NCBI RefSeq assembly: GCF_041261445.1
Contig: NZ_JBGCCU010000002.1
Location: forward strand, 682,001 to 746,000
Source: Catenulispora sp. EB89
GTDB taxonomy: Bacteria > Actinomycetota > Actinomycetes > Streptomycetales > Catenulisporaceae
Reading direction: 5' to 3'
Length of the DNA stretch: 64,000 bases
The translations under genes and the position numbers were made by a program. The notes beneath the pieces were generated by a model. That model saw nothing but the letters and a program-made list of their open reading frames with translations, was not told where the DNA came from and searched no databases. Positions 24,750 through 33,587 of this stretch are shown one piece after another. How positions within the stretch are numbered: the first letter of the stretch is position 1; each line of letters opens with the position of its first letter.

Positions 24750-26684
24750 CTACGCCTTCTCCAACGCCAGGTGACGCAGGTACTCGCCGAGCTCGGCCGG
24801 GTTCCCGTCGGTCCGCTCCCGGGCCGCCGGCCGGCTCCGCACCGGCCGCTCCCCCGCCGCCTGCGACAGCCAGACCGCCTCGCCTCGCGTGAGCGCGGGC
24901 AACGTCTTCTCGACGTCCTGAACTGTCCGCGCCGGCAGGTTCCCGCGCAAGGACCAGGACGCGGTCCCGCCCTCCGACACCTCGATCTCGGCCTCCGCCG
25001 CCATCAGCGCCGACAACACCGCCGAGACCGTGTCCGCCGGGACGTCGAGCTCGAAGGCGTGGCAGGGCTCGTGGACCTCGGTCCCGGCCTCGGTCAGCGC
25101 CCGCATCAGCACGAACGGCGCGAGCTTCCGGAAGTCGGCGGCGACGCTGGTGACCGAGCAGAAACCGCTGTGCACCATGGTCACCACCACGTCCGTCACC
25201 TCCCAGCCGTCGAGCCCCTGGTCCAGCGCCCGCAGCACGGTCTCCTCGGTGGCGCGGTGGAACACCGGCGGCAGCGCGCCGAGCTCGGTCTCGTAGCGGA
25301 ACACCCGCCCGCTGCCCGCCGGGCCCGGCGCGACCCGGAAACCGAGGGTCGCGCGGAAGCGGGTGCTCGGGTCGTGGGTCATGTCCTCGCGGTACTCGCC
25401 GACGCCGACGGGGCGCTCGGTGTAGACGGTGCGGCTGGGTTCGAAGAGCGCTTGGACGCCGTACTCCTCGGCCAGCGTGGCGGCGATGACCTCTTTCTGG
25501 ACCTCGCCGTAGAGGAGCACGGAGCTTTCGCCGCCGGGGAGTGCGCGGGTGCGGATCAGCGGATCCTGGTCCGCCATGGCGACCAGGGCGGCGTGCAGGC
25601 GGGTGCGGTCGCCGTCGGCTGCGCGGACGACGGTTTCCAGGCTTGGGGTGGCGAAGTCGGTGGCGGTGTTGGTGGTGGTGGCAGTGTTTGCCGCTTGACC
25701 GGTCTCGGCGGATCCGAAGCGGTCGCCGACCCGGATCCCGGGCAGTCCCCTGACCTTCGCGATGTCGCCGGGGCGTGCCTCATCGGCGCCCTGGAGCCCG
25801 ACCACCTGCAGGCCGGTGATCGTGCCGAACTCGGTGCGGTCGCGGACGCGGAGCACGCCGTTGCGCACGCGCACGTAAGCGATCTTCTCCCCCGCACGTC
25901 CGCGCTCGATGGCGAAGACCGTGCCGCGGGTCTCGCCGTAGGCGTCACCGCCGGCGCGCGGCAACAGGTCACGGACACCGTCGATGAGCTCTGCGACCCC
26001 GACTCCGGTGATCGCCGAGCCGAAGTAGACGGGGTACGCGCGGCCGAGCGCCGTCTGGCGCGCCAGAGCTTCGCGCAGCTCGGACTCACCGGGGAAGCGG
26101 TCGTCGACCAGCGCGGCCAGGACGGCGTCGTCGTGTTCGGCCAGCCGCTCGGCATCGGCAGCGCCGAGGACCGCGGGCCGCACGCGCGCCGCCTTCGTCC
26201 CGGCATCCTCGGCCGCGGTCACGGCGACAGCGCCGGGCGTCAGCAGCCTGCGCACATCCGCGAGCAGCTCCTCGTGCCGCGCACCGACCCGGTCGATCTT
26301 GTTCACGAACAGCAGCGTCGGCACCCGCAGCCGCCGCAGCGTCTTCATCAGCCGCCGGGTGTGCGCCTGCACCCCCTCGACAGCCGAGAGCACGAGCACG
26401 GCGCCGTCCAGTACCCCCAGCGCCCGCTCGACCTCGGCGACGAAGTCGGAGTGCCCGGGCGTGTCGATGAGGTTGACGCGCAGGTCACCGACGCCAAGCG
26501 CGGCGACCGCGGACTTGATGGTGATCCCCCGCCGCCGCTCGATCTCACCCCGGTCGGTCTGGGTGGTCCCGGCGTCCACGCTGCCGAGCCGGCCGATAAC
26601 GCCGGTCTCGAAGAGCAGGCGCTCGGTCAGGCTGGTCTTACCCGCGTCGACATGCGCGAGGATTCCGATGTTCACAGTGGGCAC
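24750..26684 (-). CDS. TetM/OtrA-like ribosomal protection GTPase
   Basis: A 644-residue translation-factor GTPase. G motifs are intact: AHVDAGKTS (G1), DTPGHSDF (G3) and NKID (G4), followed by EF-G-like domains II-V. The opening NIGILAHVDAGKT and the length fit ribosomal protection proteins (about 640 residues), which remove tetracycline from the ribosome, rather than EF-G (about 700). GTG 26684 is chosen because upstream residues do not resemble the family. Such genes occur as self-resistance or intrinsic copies in actinomycetes; whether this one confers resistance is unknown. A perfect hairpin precedes it. Confidence 0.85.
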   Translation of the reverse strand: MPTVNIGILAHVDAGKTSLTERLLFETGVIGRLGSVDAGTTQTDRGEIERRRGITIKSAVAALGVGDLRVNLIDTPGHSDFVAEVERALGVLDGAVLVLSAVEGVQAHTRRLMKTLRRLRVPTLLFVNKIDRVGARHEELLADVRRLLTPGAVAVTAAEDAGTKAARVRPAVLGAADAERLAEHDDAVLAALVDDRFPGESELREALARQTALGRAYPVYFGSAITGVGVAELIDGVRDLLPRAGGDAYGETRGTVFAIERGRAGEKIAYVRVRNGVLRVRDRTEFGTITGLQVVGLQGADEARPGDIAKVRGLPGIRVGDRFGSAETGQAANTATTTNTATDFATPSLETVVRAADGDRTRLHAALVAMADQDPLIRTRALPGGESSVLLYGEVQKEVIAATLAEEYGVQALFEPSRTVYTERPVGVGEYREDMTHDPSTRFRATLGFRVAPGPAGSGRVFRYETELGALPPVFHRATEETVLRALDQGLDGWEVTDVVVTMVHSGFCSVTSVAADFRKLAPFVLMRALTEAGTEVHEPCHAFELDVPADTVSAVLSALMAAEAEIEVSEGGTASWSLRGNLPARTVQDVEKTLPALTRGEAVWLSQAAGERPVRSRPAARERTDGNPAELGEYLRHLALEKA

Positions 26685-26775
26685 GGTTGGTTGCGTCCTC
26701 GAAAGCTCGATCCATGGGGGAAACGGAGATTTCGAAACGTCGGCGCATGCCCGTGGCCTTTCCAGAGAACGACAA

Positions 26776-26803
26776 TGCCGCCGTGCAGGCTCGCACGGCG
26801 GCA
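26776..26803 (-). terminator. Perfect 11-bp hairpin, terminator or attenuator
   Basis: TGCCGCCGTGC and GCACGGCGGCA pair perfectly around a 6-nt loop. On the minus strand TTGTCGTTCT follows, a weak U-rich tail. It can terminate the upstream two-gene cassette, or act as an attenuator about 90 bp before the ribosomal protection gene. Confidence 0.7.
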
Positions 26804-26820
26804 CCGGTGGGGCAAACGAT

Positions 26821-27192
26821 TTATTCAGCGCTCGCGGTGAACTGCAGGCGCCGGTAAGTGCCGGTTGTGCCCTCGGCGCTTATGTCAGGCGTCGCGTAAT
26901 GGTTGGAAGCCTGCCAATCAGGCGTGCCGTGTCCCGCAGCGTGGATCGCGGTCCGCACCGCGGCCAAGGCTCGCTCGATGCACTCCGGTTCCGACGAACC
27001 GGATGCCCTGAGCTCAACCTCGACGATCATCTGGTCGGCGTCCATGGCCACACCGGCGTCGCTCAACTCAGAGTTGCAGTCTTCGAGCGCCAGAAGGGCC
27101 TCCATGACCTTCCCGGCGCTCTGTTCGAGCTCCTCAGCGGTCCCGGGCCCGTCTACGCGGAACGACAGCCCCAAATGCATCTCGATGCTCAT
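26821..27192 (-). CDS. Conserved small protein paired with HicA-like gene
   Basis: A 123-residue acidic protein without signal or membrane segment. A beta strand (EMHLGLSFRV) is followed by a helix rich in Glu/Leu, then alternating beta/alpha (MIVEVELRA...CIERALAAVRTAIHAAGHGTPDW), a layout like a small alpha-beta binding domain. GGAGGAA precedes the ATG at 27192, and the start overlaps the previous stop (ATGA), so the two genes are coupled. No named family was recognised; the pairing resembles toxin-antitoxin organisation with the putative antitoxin second. GC content is below the window norm. Confidence 0.72.
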   Translation of the reverse strand: MSIEMHLGLSFRVDGPGTAEELEQSAGKVMEALLALEDCNSELSDAGVAMDADQMIVEVELRASGSSEPECIERALAAVRTAIHAAGHGTPDWQASNHYATPDISAEGTTGTYRRLQFTASAE

Positions 27193-27482
27193 GGCACGTT
27201 CCTCCAGCACGGTTGACGCTTACCCCAGCTCACCACGTTCTTAGCGTAGTTTGCCCCGCTCGGCGTGAGGTGATACCACCTCATGTGCGCCCCGCAGGGG
27301 CATTTGAGCGTGTAGTACGTGGGCGGATCCTTGATGGTCCACCCGTTGCGATGAAAGAGCTCGAGGACCTCTTCGTGATCCTTTTTATGTCGCTGCCAGT
27401 ACCCCATGCGATTTCCCGAGTCGAAGGCCGTGACCTTCCACTGTAAGCACGTCAAGCACGCAGCGTAGTCGATTGCGCACAC
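27189..27482 (-). CDS. HicA-like small Cys-rich protein
   Basis: A 97-residue protein (72 if it starts at the internal Met of MGYWQRHKKD). HEEVLELFHRNGWTI followed by YYTLKCPCGAHMRWYHLTPSG resembles the HicA helix-then-strand plan, with GAH in the place of the catalytic GSH. The CPCGAH cysteines suggest a metal site not usual in HicA. The 240 bp at 27241-27480 are only about 58 percent GC by hand count, well below the surroundings, suggesting transfer. It overlaps the next gene by four bases. HicA relationship is tentative. Confidence 0.62.
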   Translation of the reverse strand: MCAIDYAACLTCLQWKVTAFDSGNRMGYWQRHKKDHEEVLELFHRNGWTIKDPPTYYTLKCPCGAHMRWYHLTPSGANYAKNVVSWGKRQPCWRNVP

Positions 27483-27581
27483 TACTCATCAGTATCGTAG
27501 CGTGCGACGTCAAGGACTGACTGCCCTCACCGAGAGCAACCACCCCGGTGAGAGCAGAACCCGTTAGACCTACTTCTCGCG

Positions 27582-28337
27582 CTACTTCTTCCCCTGGTTC
27601 TTGACCGCCTCGATCGACTCCGCCGCGGCCGCCGGGTCCAGGTACTCGCCGCCGGTCTTCGTCGGCCGGAAGTCGGCGTCCAGCGTGTAGAGCAGCGGGA
27701 TGCCGGTGGGGATGTTCAGGGCGGCGATGTCCGCGTCGGAGATGCCGTCCAGGTGCTTCACCAGCGCGCGCAGCGAGTTGCCGTGCGCGGCCACCAGTAC
27801 GGTGTTGCCGCCGCGCAGGTCCGGGACGATCGCGTCGTACCAGTACGGCAGCATGCGCTCGACGACGTCCTTCAGGCACTCGGTCTGCGGACGGATTTCG
27901 GTCGGCAGGCCCGCGTAGCGCGCGTCGTCGTACTGCGAGTACTTGTCGTCCACCGCGAGCGGCGGCGGGGGGACGTCGTAGGAGCGGCGCCAGAGCATGA
28001 ACTGCTCCTCGCCGAACTCCGCCAGCGTGGCGGCCTTGTCCTTGCCCTGCAGCGCGCCGTAGTGCCGCTCGTTGAGGCGCCAGCTGCGGCGCACCGGGAT
28101 CCAGTGGCGGTCGGCGGCCTCCAGTGACAGATTCGCGGTGCGGATCGCGCGGCGGAGCACCGAGGTGTGGACCACGTCCGGCAGCAGGTCGTGCTCGCGC
28201 AGCAGTTCGCCGCCGCGCACGGCCTCGGCCTCGCCCTTGGCGTTGAGGTTGACGTCCACCCAGCCGGTGAACAGGTTCTTGGCGTTCCACTCGCTCTCGC
28301 CGTGGCGGAGCAGGATGAGGCGGTATTCGGCGGTCAT
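27582..28337 (-). CDS. gpmA: 2,3-bisphosphoglycerate-dependent phosphoglycerate mutase
   Basis: A 251-residue glycolytic enzyme interconverting 3- and 2-phosphoglycerate through a phosphohistidine. The phosphatase-superfamily motif [10 protein letters not shown] carries the catalytic His near residue 11, with the second His in [11 protein letters not shown]. The [16 protein letters not shown] and [10 protein letters not shown] segments are typical of dPGM. Length matches the family. It follows mshA and a YbjN-like gene on the same strand, a common actinobacterial arrangement, and probably shares their transcript. Confidence 0.96.
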   Translation of the reverse strand: MTAEYRLILLRHGESEWNAKNLFTGWVDVNLNAKGEAEAVRGGELLREHDLLPDVVHTSVLRRAIRTANLSLEAADRHWIPVRRSWRLNERHYGALQGKDKAATLAEFGEEQFMLWRRSYDVPPPPLAVDDKYSQYDDARYAGLPTEIRPQTECLKDVVERMLPYWYDAIVPDLRGGNTVLVAAHGNSLRALVKHLDGISDADIAALNIPTGIPLLYTLDADFRPTKTGGEYLDPAAAAESIEAVKNQGKK

Positions 28338-28346
28338 GGCGCCAGC

Positions 28347-28895
28347 CTACTTCGGGGGTGTGGGGCCGTTCTCGTCCCGGGTGTCGGGTGTCCGCTCGAT
28401 GAGATGGCGGAACGCCGCGAGGTTCGCCAGCGACTCCCCGCGGGAGGTGCGCCACTCCCACTCGCGGCGGATCGCCGAGGCGAAACCCAGCTCCAGCAGC
28501 TGGTCGAAGGAGGAGTCGGAGGCCGCGACCGCCTCGCCGAGCAGCTGGTCCACGGTCTCGGCGGTGATCAGGCCCAGCGGCAGCCGGCCCACCAGGTAGA
28601 CGTCGCCGAGCCGGTCCAGCGCGAAGGCCAGCGAGCCGAGGCGGGTGTTGCGCTCCAGGAGCCAGCGGTAGACGCCCTCGTGGTTCTCATCGGGACGGCG
28701 CGCTACGAACGCGTTGAGCGACAGCGTGTGGTCGCCGACCACCAGCGAGCACGTGGTCCACAGCTTGTGCTCGCCGGGGAGCTTCACGACGAACGTGCTC
28801 TCGTCAGGCTGCTCGTACTCGATTCCGGCGTCGGCCACCGCGTCCCGGACCGCCGCGCGCGCGGCGGCCTTGAGGCTTTCTCGATCACCACCCAT
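28347..28895 (-). CDS. YbjN-domain protein
   Basis: A 182-residue cytoplasmic protein with the YbjN/type III chaperone-like fold pattern: HKLWTTCSLVVGDHTLSLNAFVARRPDENHEGVYRWLLERN followed by YLVGRLPLGLITAETVDQLLGEAV. YbjN-like proteins are linked to stress responses, but the biochemical role is unknown. It lies between mshA and gpmA, nine bases before gpmA, as in many actinobacteria, so cotranscription is likely. Confidence 0.85.
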   Translation of the reverse strand: MGGDRESLKAAARAAVRDAVADAGIEYEQPDESTFVVKLPGEHKLWTTCSLVVGDHTLSLNAFVARRPDENHEGVYRWLLERNTRLGSLAFALDRLGDVYLVGRLPLGLITAETVDQLLGEAVAASDSSFDQLLELGFASAIRREWEWRTSRGESLANLAAFRHLIERTPDTRDENGPTPPK

Positions 28896-28947
28896 GGGAC
28901 GACCCTATTGCCGACGCGGCGCCGGGCAACTCCCGCCCTACGGCTGG

Positions 28948-30231
28948 CTACTGCCCGGCGCACAACTCCCGGTAGCGGAGCGCGCGCAGATCCTCGATCG
29001 AGCGGCTGTAGACGTCGGCGGTCGCGGCCGCCGTGGCCGACCAGCCGAAGCGGGCCGCGTGCTCGACGGCGTTCTCCCCGTAGTCGGCCAGCAGGTGCGG
29101 CGCGTCGAGCAGCCGGGCGGTGGCGGTGGCGTAGTCGCCGGGGTCGTGCCCGGTGACCAGCGTGCCGGAGCGGCCGTCGGCCACCGCGGTGGCCAGCCCG
29201 CCGACCCGCGCGGCCACCACCGGCGTGCCGCAGGCCTGGGCCTCGATCGCGACCAGCCCGAAGGACTCGCTGTAGGAGGGCACGACCGCTATGTCCGCGG
29301 CCCGGTACCAGTCGGCCAGCCGGGTCTGGTCCACCGGCTTCACGAAGCGCACCACGTCGGCGATGCCGAGCCGGCGTGCCAGCCGGTGCAGGTGTGTGGG
29401 CTCGGCCAGTCCGGACCCGCTGGGCCCGCCGACCACCGCGACGACCAGCTTCTCGCGCCGCTCCGGCTCCCGCGCTATCAGCTCTGCGGCGGTCCGCAGC
29501 AGCACGTCCGGGGCCTTCAGCGGCTGGATCCGGCCGACGAACAGCAGCACCGAGGCGTCCGACGGCAGCCCCACCGACTCCCGCGCGGCCCGCTTGTCCC
29601 CCGGACGGAAGCGGTCCAGGTCCACCCCGGGGTTCACGGTCGAGACCCGGTCGGGATCGGCGCCGTAGAGCCGCACCAGCTCGGAGGCCTCCTGGTCGGT
29701 GTTGGCGATCAGCCGGTCGGCGGCGTCCACCACCTGGTCCTCGCCGACCAGCCGGGCCGTCGGCTCGGGGTCGTCACCGAGCGCGAGCGCGGCGTTCTTC
29801 ACCTTGCCCAGAGTGTGCATGGAGTGGATGAGCGGGACGCCCCACCGCTCCTTGGCCAGCCAGCCCACCTGGCCGGAGAGCCAGTAGTGGGAGTGGATGA
29901 GGTCGTAGTAGCCGGGCTCGTGCATGGCCTCGGTCCGCAGGACGCCGGAGGTGAAGGCGCACAGCTGCCCCGGCAGGTCCTCCTTGGACAGGCCCTCGTA
30001 GGGCCCGGCGGTGACGTGCCGCACCAGAACCCCGGGCGCGAGGTCCACGGCCGGCGGCAGCGCGCCGGTGGTGGCCCGCGTGAAGATCTCCACCTCGATC
30101 CCCAGATCGGCCAGCCGCCGCGAGAGCTCGACGATGTAGACGTTCATCCCTCCCGCGTCGCCGGTACCCGGCTGGTGCAGCGGAGAGGTGTGTACGGAAA
30201 GGAGCGCCACACGCCTGGGCAGCGATTCCAC
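28948..30231 (-). CDS. mshA: D-inositol-3-phosphate glycosyltransferase MshA
   Basis: A 427-residue GT4-family (GT-B fold) enzyme that transfers GlcNAc from UDP-GlcNAc to 1L-inositol-1-phosphate, the first step of mycothiol synthesis. Visible motifs are [18 protein letters not shown] near the N-terminus, the inositol phosphate region HSHYWLSGQ, and the E-x7-E donor motif [16 protein letters not shown]. Length fits MshA. The last mycothiol step (mshD) is encoded elsewhere in this window at 56.4 kb. It heads the mshA-ybjN-gpmA unit. Confidence 0.95.
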   Translation of the reverse strand: MESLPRRVALLSVHTSPLHQPGTGDAGGMNVYIVELSRRLADLGIEVEIFTRATTGALPPAVDLAPGVLVRHVTAGPYEGLSKEDLPGQLCAFTSGVLRTEAMHEPGYYDLIHSHYWLSGQVGWLAKERWGVPLIHSMHTLGKVKNAALALGDDPEPTARLVGEDQVVDAADRLIANTDQEASELVRLYGADPDRVSTVNPGVDLDRFRPGDKRAARESVGLPSDASVLLFVGRIQPLKAPDVLLRTAAELIAREPERREKLVVAVVGGPSGSGLAEPTHLHRLARRLGIADVVRFVKPVDQTRLADWYRAADIAVVPSYSESFGLVAIEAQACGTPVVAARVGGLATAVADGRSGTLVTGHDPGDYATATARLLDAPHLLADYGENAVEHAARFGWSATAAATADVYSRSIEDLRALRYRELCAGQ

Positions 30232-31092
30232 GGCGCTCTACCTCCTACATCGGGGCCATCCGGGGGCGTCGTCGCAGGCGCGCAACCGGGCCACGCGAAC
30301 GTGGCCGGCGGCCGTGGCCGACAACGATGCAACGGCAGGACCTCGGCGGCGCATTCCCGGCAGGGGGCGGGCACCGCACAGCGGTCCGATCATCGGATGA
30401 CTTTACGGGGTGCACCCGATGCGGGTTCAGACGCGACTGACCTGTGAGACGGGCTGCTTGAGCACGCACAACGGGCGGCGACCCGTACGAGGAAGCCCCA
30501 CGGGACAGCCATGTGTGAGGAGGAACACGCCAGGCGCGAAGCGGCGGCAGAAGCGCCGAAAAAGAACCCGGCCCCGCACAACCGATCACGCGGGGACGCG
30601 AACGGAGCGGGGCCGGGCAGGCGCGCGGGTCTGCACTCGCACACCGCCGAGGGTCGGGCTCCCTCGGAGGGCTCTCAGAGTGGCATGTCCGATGTCAAAA
30701 CCACATAAGAAAACTGACTACGCATCGTAGTAGATCCCTGGTGCCCGACCCTGCACCGCAGGTCAGGGGCATATCCGGCGGCGTATGGCGCGGGGGTGGC
30801 CAGCATCGGCGTCTTTATTTCGGGCGGTTTCCGGGGCCCTGAAGGGGGTCCGGCGGGCCCGCGAGGCCGCTCGGAACAGCACCGCCAAGGGGACGACCAC
30901 CGGAAAAATGCCGCCAGGGATTGGGTGATTTTGCCGTCGCGGAGAGGTGGCGGACGCTGGGCCGTCGTCGCGCGGTTACGGAACGCGCCCGGCGTCGTAC
31001 GGGCACTGAGATACGAACTCGACGACGTGCCTCTCATCACACCAGCAAGCACCCGCTTGCAATTGCAAGCACCCGCATGCGACCCTGAACCC
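30232..31092. other. 860-bp intergenic region between divergent mshA and XRE gene
   Basis: No convincing gene. Perfect inverted arms CCCGGCCCCGC (30567-30577) and GCGGGGCCGGG (30607-30617) can form a large hairpin. A less GC-rich patch at 30690-30735 contains ACTACG-CAT-CGTAGT. A hydrophilic 65-codon frame (30511-30708) lacks codon-bias support and was not called. Confidence 0.5.
31055..31070. promoter_or_regulatory. 16-bp perfect palindrome upstream of XRE regulator
   Basis: GCTTGCAATTGCAAGC is self-complementary and is flanked by two direct copies of GCAAGCACCCGC (31045-31056 and 31065-31076, period 20 bp). It lies 23-38 bp before the ATG of the HTH regulator, a typical autoregulatory operator position. 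Confidence 0.6.
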
Positions 31093-31566
31093 ATGCCCCA
31101 CAACCCCCTGGGAGCCATCCCGATCGGACCGCTCGGCGAGTACATCCGCGAGCAGCGCCGCAACGCGCAGTACTCCGTGCGGCAGCTGGCGCAGGCCGCG
31201 GGGGTGTCGAATCCCTACCTCAGTCAGATCGAGCGGGGGTTGCGGAAGCCCAGTGCGGAGATCCTGCAGCAGTTGGCCAAGGCGCTGCGGATCTCGGCCG
31301 AGACGCTCTATGTGCGGGCCGGGTTGCTGGACGGGGGCGTCGACGTCGATGGGGACGCGGCGACCGACGGCCATGATGTGCGCTCCGCTGTGGCGGGCGA
31401 TCCGTGGCTCAACACGCGGCAGAAGCGGGCACTGCTCGACATCTATGAGGCTTTCCGTATTGAGAGCGCTCGGGATGCGGCGGTGTCCGGTGAACCGGCC
31501 GCCCAGGATGACGAATCCACCGAAACCACCCATGGTCCGGCGAAGGCCGGGCTCACCGAGCAGTGA
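31093..31566 (+). CDS. XRE-family HTH regulator preceding hbhA
   Basis: A 157-residue cytoplasmic regulator. The HTH (about 12-66) reads LGEYIREQRRNAQYSVRQLAQAAGVSNPYLSQIERGLRKPS, a standard lambda-repressor-like domain. The C-terminal half is acidic and lacks a known sensory domain. It precedes the HBHA-like and DUF2516 genes, the same order as Rv0474-Rv0475-Rv0476 in Mycobacterium tuberculosis as I remember it, so it probably controls this locus. ATG 31093 follows the palindrome directly. Confidence 0.9.
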   Translation: MPHNPLGAIPIGPLGEYIREQRRNAQYSVRQLAQAAGVSNPYLSQIERGLRKPSAEILQQLAKALRISAETLYVRAGLLDGGVDVDGDAATDGHDVRSAVAGDPWLNTRQKRALLDIYEAFRIESARDAAVSGEPAAQDDESTETTHGPAKAGLTEQ

Positions 31567-31582
31567 ATCGAGAGGCATCCTC

Positions 31583-32269
31583 ATGAACCTCGTGGACAGC
31601 GCCCGCAAGACCGTGACGACCACCGTCACCAACCCCAAGCCCTTCTACTTCGCCGCCGGTGTCGGGGACGCCGCCGTGTCGGCGCTCAAGGACGCCCCCT
31701 CGCTGCTGACCGAGGCCGGGGGCAAGGCCGGCGAGGTCGCCACCTCCGTCGCGGGGAAGGTCGCCGGGGTCGCCGAGACCGTGCAGTCGAAGATCGCGCT
31801 GGGGCAGCTGCAGGACGACGCAAAGTCGCTGCGCGACCGCATCGCCGAGCCGGACCTGCGGGCCGCGCGCGAGAAGGCCCAGACCCTGCTGCTCATGCAG
31901 GTCGGCCGGGCCCTGGAGGTCGCGGGCAAGGCCGTGGAGACCTACGACGGCTACTCCGAGCGGGGCAAGGCCGTGGTCGAGCGCGTGCTCGCGGGCCGGG
32001 TCACCGAGGTCGAGGTCGTCACCGTGCAGGAGACCAGCGCCGCCGAGCCGGTGCGGGTCGAGTCGGTCGTGGTGATCGAGGACGACGAGCCGAAGACCGA
32101 GGCCGCCGCCAAGCCCGCCAGCACCACCGCCGCCCCGAAGACCGAGACCGCCGCGCCGAAGGCCGCCGCCGAGCAGCCCAAGCCCAAGGCCGCCGGCACC
32201 ACCGCCAAGAAGGCCACGCCCCGCCGCTCCGCCAACGGCAGCGCCGCCAAGAAGGCCGACCAGGCCTGA
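31583..32269 (+). CDS. Heparin-binding haemagglutinin (HBHA)-like protein
   Basis: A 228-residue helical protein: a short N-terminal region, a long Ala/Lys/Glu-rich coiled-coil part (about 30-150) and a C-terminal Lys/Ala/Pro-rich tail (KPKAAGTTAKKATPRR, AAKKADQA) like the methylated heparin-binding tail of mycobacterial HBHA. In mycobacteria HBHA is a surface adhesin also tied to lipid inclusions. The role in a soil actinobacterium is unknown, perhaps cell-envelope or aggregation related. It lies 16 bp after the XRE gene. Confidence 0.85.
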   Translation: MNLVDSARKTVTTTVTNPKPFYFAAGVGDAAVSALKDAPSLLTEAGGKAGEVATSVAGKVAGVAETVQSKIALGQLQDDAKSLRDRIAEPDLRAAREKAQTLLLMQVGRALEVAGKAVETYDGYSERGKAVVERVLAGRVTEVEVVTVQETSAAEPVRVESVVVIEDDEPKTEAAAKPASTTAAPKTETAAPKAAAEQPKPKAAGTTAKKATPRRSANGSAAKKADQA

Positions 32270-32357
32270 GCGCCGCAGCGATCGGCGATCGGCGACCGGC
32301 AGCCCGCCATGGATCGCCGAACGTCAGTAGATCGCGAGGAGACTGGGAACGAGCCCG

Positions 32358-32387
32358 CCGGTCGCGTACGTTGAACGTAACGACCGG
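32358..32387. repeat. Interrupted inverted repeat between HBHA-like and DUF2516 genes
   Basis: CCGGTCG (32358-32364) pairs with CGACCGG (32381-32387), and inside them TACGTT-G-AACGTA is a perfect palindrome. It could be a weak terminator for the HBHA-like gene or an operator for the gene 40 bp downstream. Confidence 0.45.
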
Positions 32388-32427
32388 CAGGCCTTCCCGG
32401 CCGCAACCCTAGAAGGAGGACGGCGAC

Positions 32428-32754
32428 ATGATCGGCTCCGCCCTGCGCGACGGTCTCTCCAGCTTCCTCGCCATCATCTCCCTGGCCGTGCTGGTCGGGC
32501 AGGTCGTCGTCCTCGTCGACGCCGCCATGCGGCGCGAGGACGCCTACCGCGCCGCCGGCAAGCTCACCAAGCCGGGCTGGCTGATCATCCTCACCGTGGC
32601 CATCGCCGCGAACCTGATCCTGGGCCTGCTGTTCACGATCATCGGCGTGGTCGTCGCGATGGTCTACTGGGTCGACGTCCGCCCGGCGCTGAAGGAAGTG
32701 TCCGGCGGCAACGGCAAGAGCGGCAGCAACCAGGGCCCGTACGGCCCCTGGTGA
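32428..32754 (+). CDS. DUF2516 small membrane protein
   Basis: A 108-residue protein with two TM helices (about 11-33 and 48-74) and a polar C-tail ending PYGPW. It matches the DUF2516 family found after hbhA in actinobacteria (Rv0476 position). AGAAGGAGGA provides a strong ribosome site. The stop overlaps the downstream hydrolase start by four bases. Function unknown; probably an envelope protein expressed with HBHA. Confidence 0.87.
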   Translation: MIGSALRDGLSSFLAIISLAVLVGQVVVLVDAAMRREDAYRAAGKLTKPGWLIILTVAIAANLILGLLFTIIGVVVAMVYWVDVRPALKEVSGGNGKSGSNQGPYGPW

Positions 32755-33587
32755 GGACCCTGACGCTGCCCTACGCCGGCCCGGCCGGCGGCGGGACCGT
32801 CGAGTACGCGTGCGCCGGCGCCGGCAGCGGCACCCCGGCGCCGCCGACCACCCTCTTCCTCCACGGCCTGGCCGGCTCCATCGACGACACCCGCCCCCTG
32901 GCCTCCGGTGTCCCCGGCCGCAAGGTCTTCGCGCACCTCCCCGGCCACGGCCGCTCCACCGGGCCGGATCCGCTCGGCTACGACGTCCTCGCCGCCGCCG
33001 CGCTGGCCGTCGCCGACCACGAACACGCCACCGCCGCCCTCGGCGTCTCCCTCGGCGCGGCCACGCTGCTGCGCATCCTGAGCCGGACTCCCGACCGCTT
33101 CGAGCGCGTGGTGCTCTACCTGCCGGCCGTCGCCGACGTCCCGCGCCGTCCCGAAGCCGTCGCCCCGCACCGCGACCTCGCCGACCGGCTGGCCGCCGCG
33201 GACGCCCCGGGCGTCGCCGAAGCGCTGCTGCGCACGCAGCCGCTCGCGGTCCGCGGCAGCCGCGTCGCCGAAGCCTGGGCCGCGCGCCGCGCCGAAGAAC
33301 TCATCGCCGAGGACGGCGACCCCCGGCGCTGGCTGCCGCTGGCCGCCGCCGTGCCGCTGGATCCGGAGGGCCTGGAGCGGCTGCGTGCCGTCCGCGTCTC
33401 GGTCCTCGTGATCGCCCAGGAGGGCGACCCCGCGCACCCGGTCGAGGCCGCGCGCCGCGTCGCCGACGCCCTCCCGACGGCTCGCATGACCGTCTTCGAC
33501 GAGGCCGGCGCGCTGTGGGGCCATCGCACCGAACTCAGGGAACTCATCGCCGGATTCCTCACCTCAACAGATGCTCTTCGGCGTTGA
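32751..33587 (+). CDS. Alpha/beta hydrolase
   Basis: A 278-residue cytoplasmic hydrolase beginning at GTG in the preceding gene's stop. The oxyanion motif FLHGLAGS (about 35-42) and nucleophile elbow GVSLGA identify the fold; an acid residue lies in VIAQEGDPAHPVEAA. The usual catalytic His near the C-terminus would be in LWGHRTEL. The substrate cannot be told. It is translationally coupled to the DUF2516 gene. Confidence 0.83.
   Translation: MRTLTLPYAGPAGGGTVEYACAGAGSGTPAPPTTLFLHGLAGSIDDTRPLASGVPGRKVFAHLPGHGRSTGPDPLGYDVLAAAALAVADHEHATAALGVSLGAATLLRILSRTPDRFERVVLYLPAVADVPRRPEAVAPHRDLADRLAAADAPGVAEALLRTQPLAVRGSRVAEAWAARRAEELIAEDGDPRRWLPLAAAVPLDPEGLERLRAVRVSVLVIAQEGDPAHPVEAARRVADALPTARMTVFDEAGALWGHRTELRELIAGFLTSTDALRR

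Noticed and set aside
27483-27530. TTGACG promoter of the low-GC cassette
   Set aside because: A TTGACG is present on the minus strand near 27507-27512, but no -10 hexamer lies at 16-19 bp.
30511-30708. 65-codon hydrophilic plus-strand frame after GAGGAAG
   Set aside because: Spacing to the putative ribosome site is poor and composition is not protein-like; kept only as an intergenic note.
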